Assembly: GCA_017431005.1 (NCBI GenBank)
Contig: JAFRLY010000050.1
Location: 62,001 to 126,000, forward strand
Length of the DNA: 64,000 nt
Direction: 5' to 3'
Source: Clostridia bacterium
Lineage (GTDB): Bacteria; Bacillota; Clostridia; Christensenellales; Aristaeellaceae
Shown here: positions 41,541 through 50,385 of the stretch, one piece after another
Numbering within the stretch: the first letter of the stretch is position 1
Layout: every line of letters starts with the position of its first letter
Notes under the pieces: model-generated
What the model was told of the DNA's origin: nothing
The model's database searches: none
What the model saw: only the letters and a program-made list of their open reading frames with translations
Translations under genes and position numbers: made by a program

Positions 41541-42506
41541 ATGAAAAAACTGTTGGCACTGGCTGTTGCTCTTGTGATGATCCTGTCCGTGTCTCTCGCG
41601 TTTGCGGACGGCATCAAGGTCGGCATCATCAACCTGGATCCCGCTGAGTCCGGATACCGTCAGGCGAACGTGAAGAATCTGACCGATACCTTCACCGCCG
41701 AGAACGGCTACGACGCCACCTTCGTCACCGCTCCCACCGCTGACAAGCAGCTGGAGGCGGCCCGCACCTTCATCAACAATGAAGTGTCCTACATCCTGGT
41801 TTCCGCGGCGGAGACCACCGGCTGGGACGAAGTGCTGGAAGAAGCCAAGGAAGCCGGCATCAAGGTGTTCCTGTTCGACCGTATGATCGAGACTGATCCT
41901 TCCAACTACACTGCAGCTGTCGTTTCCGACATGCGGCAGGAAGGCGAGACCGCTGTGGCATGGCTGGAGAGCCTGAACCTGGACGAGTATAAAATCCTGC
42001 ACATTCAGGGACAGCTGGGCAGCGCCGCTCAGATCGGCCGTTCTGATCCCCTGACCGAAAAGTGCGCGGCGGATGAGAAGTGGACCATCGTCCGCGAAGG
42101 CACCGGCGGAGACAGCTGGGATCCCAACGAAGCCCGGAAGATCGCCGAAGCCGCGATCAACGCCGGTGAAAGCTTCAACATCGTGTATGCTGAGAACGAC
42201 GGCATGGCGGACGGCGTTGTGGCCGCTCTGGATGCTGCCGGCATCACCCACGGCGTGGAAGGCGACGTGAAGATCATGGGCTTTGACTGCAACAAGTGGG
42301 CGCTTGAGAAACTGCTGGCCGGCGAATGGAACTACGACGGACAGTGCAGCCCCTTCCAGGCCGTCGTGATCGATGAAATGATCAAGACGCTGGAAGCCGG
42401 CGGCGAAATCGAGGGCCTGAATGAACTCAACCAGATCATCTCCGTTGAGAAGGGCTTCGACGCCACCACCATCACCCAGGAAGATATCGACAACTACGGA
42501 CTGTAA
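41541..42506 (+). CDS. CUT2 sugar ABC transporter substrate-binding protein (RbsB/YtfQ family)
   Basis: 321 residues with signal peptide MKKLLALAVALVMILSVSLA, cleaved near AFA-DG and without lipobox. The mature N-terminus VGIINLDPAESGYRQANVKN and the FDCNKWALEKLLAGEWNYDG end fit the ribose/galactofuranose-type receptors. It is the transport receptor for the ATPase and two permeases downstream. AGGAGG is well placed. It is followed by a strong hairpin, so it is made in excess of the membrane parts. Confidence 0.9.
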   Translation: MKKLLALAVALVMILSVSLAFADGIKVGIINLDPAESGYRQANVKNLTDTFTAENGYDATFVTAPTADKQLEAARTFINNEVSYILVSAAETTGWDEVLEEAKEAGIKVFLFDRMIETDPSNYTAAVVSDMRQEGETAVAWLESLNLDEYKILHIQGQLGSAAQIGRSDPLTEKCAADEKWTIVREGTGGDSWDPNEARKIAEAAINAGESFNIVYAENDGMADGVVAALDAAGITHGVEGDVKIMGFDCNKWALEKLLAGEWNYDGQCSPFQAVVIDEMIKTLEAGGEIEGLNELNQIISVEKGFDATTITQEDIDNYGL

Positions 42507-42524
42507 TCAGCCCTGAATCCCATG

Positions 42525-42571
42525 GCGCGGTATGAACGGACGGAAACGCGCGTTCATACCGCGCTTTCTTT
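42525..42571 (+). terminator. Attenuating terminator after the CUT2 binding-protein gene
   Basis: GCGCGGTATGAAC (42525-42537) and GTTCATACCGCGC (42552-42564), 13-bp perfect stem, then TTTCTTT. Partial read-through would supply the ATPase and permeases. Confidence 0.85.
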
Positions 42572-42616
42572 GAAGAACAACGGTCTGACGGAAGGGCAGG
42601 AAAGGAGTTCTCCCGG

Positions 42617-44116
42617 ATGCAAAACAATGAAGTGCTGAGGATGCGGGGAATCTGCAAGTCGTTTCTGGGCGTCCGTGCGCTGAACAACGTGGATTTTACC
42701 CTGCGGAAGGGGGAAATCCATGCCCTGATGGGGGAAAACGGCGCAGGGAAATCCACCCTCATCAAGGTGCTGACCGGCGTTTATGAGAAAGACGGCGGCA
42801 GCATCACGGTGGAAGGAAAGGACGCGCATATCCGGTCTCCGCAGGACGCGCAGAAGGCCGGAATCAGTACGGTGTATCAGGAAATCACTCTTTGCCCGAA
42901 CCTGACCGTGGCTGAAAATATGTTTATCGGCCGGACGAAAGGCGCGCTGGTCAACTGGAAGGAACGGGAAAAGCGGACTGCTGAAATTCTGGACAGTCTG
43001 GGCATTCCCGCAAGACCGCGGCAGGAGCTGTCGGGATGCTCACTGGCAGTGCAGCAGATGGTGGCCATTGCCCGGGCCGTGGATATGCAGTGCAAGGTCC
43101 TGATTCTGGATGAGCCGACCTCCTCGCTGGACGAGAAGGAAGTGGAAATGCTGTTCGGCCTGATGCGGGATCTGAAGAGCCGCGGCGTCGGCATCATTTT
43201 TGTGACCCATTTTCTGGAGCAGGTTTACGCGGTCAGTGACCGCATTACGGTGCTGCGCAACGGCGAACTGGTAGGCGAGTATGTGGCGGAGGAGCTGCCG
43301 CAGGTCGAGCTGGTCGCCAAAATGATGGGCAAGGACCTGAAGGATCTCGCTGATCTGGAGCAGGTCGGCGTGAAAAACGCCGGAGAGAAGGATATGGTGT
43401 ATGAGGCGGAAAACCTCTCCAGCACGGAGGCCCGCCCGTTCGGTTTCCATATCCGCAGGGGCGAGGTGAACGGCTTTACCGGGCTGCTGGGATCCGGACG
43501 GAGCGAGAGCGTGCGCGCGGTTTTCGGCGCGGACCGGGTGACCGGCGGCACTGTGAAAATGAACGGAAAGTCTGTCAGAATCACCAATCCGCATGAGGCA
43601 ATGAAGGCCGGCATCGGCTACCTGCCGGAGGACCGGAAAAGGGACGGGATCATTGCGGATCTGTCTGTGCGTGAGAATATTATTCTTGCGCTCCAGGTGA
43701 TGAGGGGCTTTTTCCATCCGATGAGCCGGAAGGAAATGGAACAGTTCGCGGATGAATATATCAAGGCGCTGCAGATCAAGACGGCAAGCCAGGAAACACC
43801 GGTGGGCAGCCTTTCCGGAGGCAACCAGCAGAAGGTGATTCTGGCCCGCTGGCTGCTTACACATCCGGAATATCTGATTCTGGATGAACCGACCCGCGGC
43901 ATTGACGTGGGCACCAAGCTGGAAATTCAGAAGCTGGTGCTGAAGCTGGCGGAGGATGACGTGAGCGTGACCTTCATCTCCTCTGAAATTGAGGAAATGC
44001 TCAGGGTATGCAGCCGCCTGATTGTCATGCGTGACCGGAAGATCGTGGGCGAGCTGACCGGCGATGACCTGACACAGGCCACGGTCATGAAGACGATTGC
44101 GGGAGGTGAGCAGTAA
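42617..44116 (+). CDS. CUT2 sugar ABC transporter ATP-binding protein (two ABC domains)
   Basis: 499 residues. First ABC domain: Walker A GENGAGKST, signature LSGCSLAVQQ, Walker B VLILDEPTSSLD. Second domain: GLLGSGRSE in place of Walker A (degenerate, as usual in RbsA/YtfR), signature LSGGNQQKVILARWL, Walker B LILDEPTRGID. It powers the importer with the two permeases behind it. A one-base gap separates its stop from the start of the next gene. Confidence 0.94.
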   Translation: MQNNEVLRMRGICKSFLGVRALNNVDFTLRKGEIHALMGENGAGKSTLIKVLTGVYEKDGGSITVEGKDAHIRSPQDAQKAGISTVYQEITLCPNLTVAENMFIGRTKGALVNWKEREKRTAEILDSLGIPARPRQELSGCSLAVQQMVAIARAVDMQCKVLILDEPTSSLDEKEVEMLFGLMRDLKSRGVGIIFVTHFLEQVYAVSDRITVLRNGELVGEYVAEELPQVELVAKMMGKDLKDLADLEQVGVKNAGEKDMVYEAENLSSTEARPFGFHIRRGEVNGFTGLLGSGRSESVRAVFGADRVTGGTVKMNGKSVRITNPHEAMKAGIGYLPEDRKRDGIIADLSVRENIILALQVMRGFFHPMSRKEMEQFADEYIKALQIKTASQETPVGSLSGGNQQKVILARWLLTHPEYLILDEPTRGIDVGTKLEIQKLVLKLAEDDVSVTFISSEIEEMLRVCSRLIVMRDRKIVGELTGDDLTQATVMKTIAGGEQ

Positions 44117-44117
44117 G

Positions 44118-45194
44118 ATGAGCGTTCCGGTGAAAAGGAAGAAAGCCTCCGGCCTGAGCCAGCTGATCATTCCGCTGGTGGCGCTGGGACTTCTGCTTCT
44201 GTTCAACCTGATCCGTGATCCGGGCTTCTACAGCGTCAGTATCGCGGTCAACAATGCCGGCAACCCGGTGCTGAGCGGCAATATGATCAGCATTATCGAC
44301 AGCGCGAGCGAGCTGGCGATCATTGCGATGGGCATGACACTGGTTACCGCGGCCTGCGGCGGCCAGGACATTTCCGTCGGAGCGGTCGGAGCGATTGCCG
44401 GCGCGGTATTTGTGAAGGTTGTGTTCGCGTTCGAGAGCATCACCGCCGGCGCGCTGCTCGCGGGTCTGGCGGCGTGCATTCTCGGCGCTGTTCTGTTCAA
44501 GCTGTTCAACGGCACCCTGGTGGCGGTCTTCAGGATTCAGCCGATGATTGCCACTCTGATCCTTTACTCCTGCGGACGGTCCATTGCCTACTGGATCAAC
44601 GGCGACGCGACTCCGCAGATCAGCAGCCCGATTCTCAGCGCCGTGGGAATGACCATCCCGGGTATTCCGGTACCGACGCCGATCTTTCTGGTGATCCTGA
44701 CAGGATTGCTGATGATGCTGCTGTTCAGGGTGACAAACACCCGCCTGTATACCCAGACAGTGGGGATCAACCAGGGCGCGGCCCGGCTGAACGGGATCAA
44801 TCCGGTAAGAATCAAGCTGCTGAGCTTTGTACTGCTGGGCGTGTGCGTGGCGGTGGCGGCCGTGATCGGCATTGCCCGGCTGGGCAACCTGAGCCACAAA
44901 ACCATTCTGGCAGATATTGAGATGGACGCGATACTTGCGGTTGCGATCGGCGGTAACAACCTGGGCGGCGGCCGGTTCCGGCTGAGCGGCAGTATTCTCG
45001 GCGCCTACATCATTCAGATGCTGACGACGACGCTGTACGCGATGAATGTCGCGACGGTGAATGTGAAGGCCTATAAAGCCATCGTCATTATCGTGATCGT
45101 GGTCGCGGGATCTCCCGTGGTGAAAGCCAGGCTGTCTGCCCTGCTGAACCGCGTTCGTCCCGGCGGAGCGGCCGGCCTCAGGGGGGTGAGCTGA
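44118..45194 (+). CDS. CUT2 sugar ABC transporter permease (YtfT-like)
   Basis: 358 residues, about ten hydrophobic helices, with AACGGQDISVGAVGAIAGAV (the conserved GG.D.S.G motif of RbsC-type permeases) and GGNNLGGGRFRLSGSILGA. The ATG at 44118 has GGGAGGTGAGCAG before it; the in-frame codon at 44097 lies within the ATPase gene. Paired with the next permease as YtfT/YjfF. Confidence 0.92.
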   Translation: MSVPVKRKKASGLSQLIIPLVALGLLLLFNLIRDPGFYSVSIAVNNAGNPVLSGNMISIIDSASELAIIAMGMTLVTAACGGQDISVGAVGAIAGAVFVKVVFAFESITAGALLAGLAACILGAVLFKLFNGTLVAVFRIQPMIATLILYSCGRSIAYWINGDATPQISSPILSAVGMTIPGIPVPTPIFLVILTGLLMMLLFRVTNTRLYTQTVGINQGAARLNGINPVRIKLLSFVLLGVCVAVAAVIGIARLGNLSHKTILADIEMDAILAVAIGGNNLGGGRFRLSGSILGAYIIQMLTTTLYAMNVATVNVKAYKAIVIIVIVVAGSPVVKARLSALLNRVRPGGAAGLRGVS

Positions 45195-46271
45195 GTGAGC
45201 ACGGCAGGAAAGCAGAAGAGGGAACGGCTGACAGACGCTCAGCTGCTGATGACGATCAGTATCTGTATTTTCGTATTCATGTATGCCGCGGCAATGATCT
45301 TCATGGGAGGCGGCTTCCTGAAGACGCAGCAGCTGTTTGACCTGCTGAACGATAACGCCGCGCTGATCATCATTTCCTGCGCGCTGACCATCGTCATGAT
45401 CGGCGGCGGCATCAACATCTCCGTCGGCGGCGTGATCGGCCTGACGGTTATGGCCGGCGCACTGTTCCTGAACGCGCACAGCGACGGCGGACCGTTCAGC
45501 ATTGTGCTGACGTTCCTGCTGGCGGTCGGAATCGGCCTGGCCTTCGGACTGCTGCAGGGCTTCCTGGTCAGTCATCTTGAAATACAGCCGTTTATCGTGA
45601 CGCTGGCGGGCATGTTCCTGGCCCGCGGACTGACGACGATGCTGTCCGTCAATCCGGTTTCCGTATCCCACAGCGATTTCAGCGCGCTGGTGAAAACGAA
45701 AATTCAGATTGCGTTCCTGGGGTATACGGCGAAAAACGGGAACCTGATTCCGGCCAAGCTGGAAATCGGTGCGGTGACGGCAGTCGCGGTGGTCATCCTG
45801 GTTTATCTGATGCTTCGGTACACAAAGTTCGGACGGAACATCTACGCCATCGGCGGCAACCAGGGCAGCGCCCTGACGCTGGGTATCAACGTGAGGCGGA
45901 CCCGCTTTTACAGCTATCTGATCAGCGGGCTGCTGAGCGGCCTGGCCGGCTTCGTGTTCCTGATGCACAAACCCGCGGGCAACGCGAGTGTGGCTATGCG
46001 GAGCGAGATGGATGCCATCGCGTCATCGATTATCGGCGGGACATTGCTGACAGGCGGCGTGGGCAACGTGATCGGCACCTTCTTCGGCACAATGATCCTG
46101 GCGACGATTCAGAAAATTATCGCACTGAGCCCGCTGAACGCCTCCTGGTGGCAGGACATGGCGAGCGGCGCCATGCTGGGTGTGTTCATTCTGCTGCAGA
46201 GCGTGGTGCTGAGCCAGCGCGGACGGGGAAGAATGGGCCTCCCGTCCTGGCTGAAGTTCAGAAAGGAATAG
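45195..46271 (+). CDS. CUT2 sugar ABC transporter permease (YjfF-like)
   Basis: 358 residues from a GTG start at 45195, directly after the TGA of the previous gene, with GGGGGTGAG as RBS. Core motifs: GGGINISVGGVIGLTVMAG and GGTLLTGGVGNVIGTFFG. Two different permeases forming a heterodimer, a double ATPase and one receptor match the galactofuranose importer YtfQRT-YjfF of enteric bacteria; the true sugar here could be another furanose or pentose. The operon ends in a hairpin. Confidence 0.92.
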   Translation: MSTAGKQKRERLTDAQLLMTISICIFVFMYAAAMIFMGGGFLKTQQLFDLLNDNAALIIISCALTIVMIGGGINISVGGVIGLTVMAGALFLNAHSDGGPFSIVLTFLLAVGIGLAFGLLQGFLVSHLEIQPFIVTLAGMFLARGLTTMLSVNPVSVSHSDFSALVKTKIQIAFLGYTAKNGNLIPAKLEIGAVTAVAVVILVYLMLRYTKFGRNIYAIGGNQGSALTLGINVRRTRFYSYLISGLLSGLAGFVFLMHKPAGNASVAMRSEMDAIASSIIGGTLLTGGVGNVIGTFFGTMILATIQKIIALSPLNASWWQDMASGAMLGVFILLQSVVLSQRGRGRMGLPSWLKFRKE

Positions 46272-46293
46272 AAAAATATAAAACAAAATGCAG

Positions 46294-46320
46294 AACGGCA
46301 GGGAAAAAATCCCTGCCGTT
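46294..46320 (+). terminator. Hairpin at the end of the CUT2 operon
   Basis: AACGGCAGGGA (46294-46304) and TCCCTGCCGTT (46310-46320), five-base loop, 11-bp perfect stem. The T tract is short. Confidence 0.75.
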
Positions 46321-46390
46321 CATGATTCCGGGGAAATGCTTCTGCCGGAACAGAGAATCGCGCATTGCAAAATTATCAGACCGGAGATGA

Positions 46391-46419
46391 TTGTCAAGCC
46401 GTGAAGAATTTAGTAAAAT
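46391..46419 (+). promoter_or_regulatory. Promoter of the hybrid kinase operon
   Basis: TTGTCA (46391-46396), 17 bp, TAAAAT (46414-46419). The leader is about 45 bases. Confidence 0.72.
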
Positions 46420-46473
46420 AACAGGAAGAGACTGTGCTGCCGATCCCGAAGCGAAATAAAGGAATGTGATGAA

Positions 46474-49008
46474 ATGAAAAAGGGCCTGATGATACTGGGA
46501 AATGTGCTCATCATTCTCGTCATTCTGGCGTTTGTTTTGCTGGATGTCAGCAGCGAACAGCACAGAATGCTGGCTTCCCAAACAGAGGCTTTTGAAAATA
46601 TGACGGTGGCCATGGAGAGCGTTGCCACCAATTACCTTGTGGGTGAGCAGCAGGTTTGCCGAAGCTGGGCCAACTATATCAATGCCGGCAGCCTGACCCC
46701 GGAGGAAGCGATTGACTTTGTCCGGAAATCGATTACCAATCCGGATGCGATGGCGCATATCCTGCTGATCGGGGATCCGGAGCTGTCCGGTCTTTCCACA
46801 GACGCCAGAGCAGGCAGCGGAGAGGATTATACCGTTTCATATAAAAATATAGATATTTTTTCCAAGGGCTTCGACGCATTCCTCCGGGAAGACAACGCGG
46901 TGAACGTTACCCGGACGTACACAAATCCTGTCAATGCCATCCAGTCCATTGCCTTCTGCTGCCAGGTCACACTGCGGGACGGGGAAAACGGCGGGCCGCT
47001 GGCCGCGGCGCTGCTGCGGGTGATTCCCGTATCCAACTTTGCGCAGAAATGGGCTTTCCCAACCGAGGAATACAGAAGCGCAGGGGTTGCCCTGATCGAT
47101 ACGGCCGGAAATTATATCATCAAAGATCATTCCTTTAAAAATACCAACCTTTATGAGTTCTATCAGTCCTATAACAATCCGGGCCCAGCTGAACTGGAAA
47201 ACATGAAGAGCCGGGTTACAGGCGAACCGGGCTCTCTGGAAATGAACAATTCCGCCGGACAGCGCTGCCTGACGGCGTATACCCGCGTCAACTCCACGGA
47301 CGACTGGATCATCGTTGCCATGATTCCCATGGCGGACCTGAGCCGGTCGGTTACGAACTGGACACTGGTCGGGATTGTTACAGCCGGGCTTCTTCTGCTG
47401 CTGGGCTTTAATCTGGTCAACATGGTTCAGTTCAACAGGCGGCTGAAGGACGCCGCCGCCGCTGCGGACAGCGCGAATCAGGCGAAAACGGTTTTCCTGT
47501 CCACGATGTCCCATGATATCCGGACCCCCATGAACGCGATTATCGGTCTGACCACGATCGCGGGGAAAAACGTGGAGGATACGGCGACGGTGCGGGACAG
47601 CCTGCGTAAGATCAATCTGGCCAGCAACCATCTGCTGACGCTGATCAATGATATTCTGGATATTTCCAAGGTGGAGAGCGGCAAGTTGAATCTGAGCCCC
47701 GTCACCTTCTCCATTGTGGAATGCGCGGAAAACCTCGTGAATATTTCCCAGCCGATGGTCAGGGAGAAGAATATCGACTTCAATTTCAGGGTCAATCACT
47801 TTGAGCATGAATACCTTTATGCCGATCAGCTGCGTCTGAATCAGATTTTTATCAATCTTCTGTCCAACGCCATCAAATATACCGAGCCGGGCGGACAGGT
47901 GTGCGTGGACATGCGCCAGGAGCCGGGAGAAACGGATAAAACCGTGCGGCTCATCTATGTGGTTGCGGATACCGGCATGGGGATGACGCCTGAATTCATG
48001 TCCAGGATGTATCAGGCCTTCTCCCGGCAGACAGACAGCCGGGTCAACACCATTCAGGGAACCGGCCTGGGTCTCGCCATTACAAAGCAGATGATCGATC
48101 TGATGAACGGCACCATTGACTGCCGGAGCGAGGCCGGCAAGGGCACAACCTTCACGGTAACGCTGGAGATCCCGCTGGCGGATAAGCTTGTGGATGAAAT
48201 GATGCTTCCGCCTGTCCGGATCCTTCTTGCCGATGATGATCCCGTGCTGCTGGAAACAGCCCGGGATACGCTGCATTCGATCGGAGCGGAGGCTGACACG
48301 GTCACCAGCGGCCGGGAGGCTGTCCGCAAGGTTTCTGAAAGAACGGATTACCGGGTGGTCATCCTGGACTGGAAAATGCCGGATATGGACGGCATTGAGG
48401 CCGCGCGGCAGATCCGTGAAAAAGTGGGCGGCGATGTGCCGATCCTGCTGATTTCAGCCTATGACTGGTCCGACCTGGAGGATGCTGCCAGAGAAGCAGG
48501 AGTGAACGGATTTATCAGCAAACCGCTGTTCCGTTCCACGCTGTATGAGAAGCTGGATGAAATGCTGGGCAGCGGAAGCGTGCATCCGGAACACGGGAAT
48601 GAAGACGCCGACCTGGCTGGAATGCGGATCCTGGTGGCAGAGGATAATGACGTCAACTGGGAGATTATTTCCGTGCTGCTGCAGATGCAGGGGATTGAAA
48701 CGGAGAGAGCCGTCAACGGGCAGCTGGCAGTGGATCGTATGGCTGAAGCCCGGAAGGGAGAATTCAACCTGATTTTTATGGATATTCAGATGCCGGTGAT
48801 GAATGGCATAGAGGCCACAAAGGCGATCAGGAGGCTTGCGGATCCCTGGGCCTCTCATATTCCGATCATTGCCATGACGGCAGACGCGTTTTCTGAAAAT
48901 GTGGCGGAATGCCTGGCAGCCGGCATGAACGGACATATTGCAAAGCCGATTGATATGAAACTGGTGCTGAAGGAGATCAGGAGAATTAAGGAGGAGTCGG
49001 AAACATGA
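46474..49008 (+). CDS. Hybrid sensor histidine kinase with Cache-like sensor and two receiver domains
   Basis: 844 residues: helix at 1-24, extracytoplasmic dCache-like domain (about 30-295, with LIDTAGNYIIKDHSF), second helix near 296-318, HisKA with STMSHDIRTPMNAI (H347), HATPase with NLLSNAIKYT, DTGMGM and GTGLGLAI, then REC1 (D632 in ILDWKMPDMDG) and REC2 (D770 in FMDIQMPVMNG). Both receivers keep the acidic pocket and Lys (SKPL, AKPI). No output domain and no DNA-binding regulator are encoded next to it, so the target is unknown. Its TGA overlaps the ATG of the binding lipoprotein gene (ATGA), which ties the two together. Confidence 0.92.
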   Translation: MKKGLMILGNVLIILVILAFVLLDVSSEQHRMLASQTEAFENMTVAMESVATNYLVGEQQVCRSWANYINAGSLTPEEAIDFVRKSITNPDAMAHILLIGDPELSGLSTDARAGSGEDYTVSYKNIDIFSKGFDAFLREDNAVNVTRTYTNPVNAIQSIAFCCQVTLRDGENGGPLAAALLRVIPVSNFAQKWAFPTEEYRSAGVALIDTAGNYIIKDHSFKNTNLYEFYQSYNNPGPAELENMKSRVTGEPGSLEMNNSAGQRCLTAYTRVNSTDDWIIVAMIPMADLSRSVTNWTLVGIVTAGLLLLLGFNLVNMVQFNRRLKDAAAAADSANQAKTVFLSTMSHDIRTPMNAIIGLTTIAGKNVEDTATVRDSLRKINLASNHLLTLINDILDISKVESGKLNLSPVTFSIVECAENLVNISQPMVREKNIDFNFRVNHFEHEYLYADQLRLNQIFINLLSNAIKYTEPGGQVCVDMRQEPGETDKTVRLIYVVADTGMGMTPEFMSRMYQAFSRQTDSRVNTIQGTGLGLAITKQMIDLMNGTIDCRSEAGKGTTFTVTLEIPLADKLVDEMMLPPVRILLADDDPVLLETARDTLHSIGAEADTVTSGREAVRKVSERTDYRVVILDWKMPDMDGIEAARQIREKVGGDVPILLISAYDWSDLEDAAREAGVNGFISKPLFRSTLYEKLDEMLGSGSVHPEHGNEDADLAGMRILVAEDNDVNWEIISVLLQMQGIETERAVNGQLAVDRMAEARKGEFNLIFMDIQMPVMNGIEATKAIRRLADPWASHIPIIAMTADAFSENVAECLAAGMNGHIAKPIDMKLVLKEIRRIKEESET

Positions 49009-50312
49009 GAAGGCAGTGGAAGAAAGCAGGAGCGCTTTGCGCGCTGATGCTGGCGCTCGTACTGTGCCTGACGGGATGCAGCGGCCAGAAAGCGCCTGAA
49101 GCGCAGGAGACCGGAGCCGGGTTCAGGCCGAAGCTTGACACAAAAACAGACTGCGCAATCACTGTTGTCGGGCACTACAACAATTTTGAGGCGCTGGAAG
49201 CGGAGTTCAACCGTTTCGCGGAATATTATCCCAATGTCAAAATGAGCTACAGCTTTCTGGATGACTATAACAACATCATCCTGACAGCCCTGAGCAGCAG
49301 CGAGGCGCCGGACATCTTCTTTACCTATCCCTGGATGCCTTACCGGGAGGGCTATGAATCCATATATGAAACAGCGGAAAACCTGGCTGACCCCGCACTG
49401 GGCATCGATCTGAGCTGTATCCGGGGAAGCCTTCTGTACCGCGACGCGGCCGGAAAGGTACCCACCGTGCCGGTTTACACAACCACCTACGGCATGATGG
49501 TGAACGAGGCGATTTTTGAAAAGGAAAAGATCAAAGTGCCTGTCACCTACGCAGAGCTGCTTACCGCCTGTGAAACGCTGAAAAAGGCAGGATATGCCAG
49601 CCCCATTATGGCGTATAACCGGGGTAATTTTATGCTGTTCCCGATGTACTATCCCTATTTTTGCGCGCAGATTCAGGGGAACGAAAAAGCCATTCAGGAA
49701 CTGAATGAAATGAAGAGCGGCGCCGGAGAATACATGCGCAGCGCCATGAACCTGGCGGCGGACTTTATGAGCCGGGGATATATCGACCTCGAAAGCTGCA
49801 GCCAGCTGGAGAATGATTATAACGCCGTTATCATGCGATTCTTTGAGGGAGACGTGCCCATGATGTTTGCTTCCGGGAATACGGTATCCGGCACGGAAAA
49901 ACGGGAAAGCCAGTCTGAGGCGTTTTCGGCCCATCCCTTCCGCTACAGCTTTTATCCGGTTCCCTCCACAGAGGAAGGCGGCTATTTTATCAACATGATT
50001 TCCATGGGCTTCGCTGTGAACAAAAACAGCAGAAATCTGGAAATGGCCAATGAGTTCATGCGGTTCCTGGTATCCGCAGGAGAACTGAACCGGATGGCGC
50101 AGGCCAAACGCATGGTGACGCCCTGCGTGGATATGTCCCTGGACGGCGTATACGCGGCCTTCGGTCAGGTGGACGCCAAACGCGTCATCAATCTTTCGGA
50201 TCTGGGGCTGGCAGATACGCCCGACTCTCAGGTACGCAAGGCCGGATGGCTGGTCAGCAACGGGAACATGACGGTTGATGAAGCGGTGGAAGCGTTCGGA
50301 TCTATTGAATAA
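49005..50312 (+). CDS. Orphan solute-binding lipoprotein (family 1) coupled to the hybrid kinase
   Basis: 435 residues. Signal peptide with lipobox LTGC (Cys near residue 24). The mature domain has ITVVGHYNNFEALEAEFNRF at the start and repeated Tyr/Phe-rich strands, the plan of family 1 (CUT1) extracellular receptors. No permease or ATPase gene is near. The start overlaps the kinase stop by 4 bases and AGGAGG lies at the end of the kinase gene, so the protein is made only together with it. A ligand-presenting role for the Cache kinase is the simplest reading (inference). Confidence 0.88.
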   Translation: MRRQWKKAGALCALMLALVLCLTGCSGQKAPEAQETGAGFRPKLDTKTDCAITVVGHYNNFEALEAEFNRFAEYYPNVKMSYSFLDDYNNIILTALSSSEAPDIFFTYPWMPYREGYESIYETAENLADPALGIDLSCIRGSLLYRDAAGKVPTVPVYTTTYGMMVNEAIFEKEKIKVPVTYAELLTACETLKKAGYASPIMAYNRGNFMLFPMYYPYFCAQIQGNEKAIQELNEMKSGAGEYMRSAMNLAADFMSRGYIDLESCSQLENDYNAVIMRFFEGDVPMMFASGNTVSGTEKRESQSEAFSAHPFRYSFYPVPSTEEGGYFINMISMGFAVNKNSRNLEMANEFMRFLVSAGELNRMAQAKRMVTPCVDMSLDGVYAAFGQVDAKRVINLSDLGLADTPDSQVRKAGWLVSNGNMTVDEAVEAFGSIE

Positions 50313-50343
50313 ACACTGCGCTGAAAATGATAACGGAAAGAAT

Positions 50344-50375
50344 AACGGCGGGGGTCACTTCAGACCCCCGCCGTT
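50344..50375. terminator. Bidirectional terminator between convergent operons
   Basis: AACGGCGGGGGTC (50344-50356) and GACCCCCGCCGTT (50363-50375), 13-bp perfect stem, six-base loop. It serves the lipoprotein gene on the plus strand and the phosphatase gene on the minus strand. Confidence 0.85.
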
Positions 50376-50385
50376 GCTCTTTCCG

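Noticed and set aside
44085-45968. Minus-strand open frame of over 600 codons opposite the CUT2 permeases
   Set aside because: Antisense shadow of two unmistakable membrane permease genes.
46837-48276. Minus-strand open frame opposite the hybrid kinase
   Set aside because: Shadow of the kinase, which has all expected motifs.
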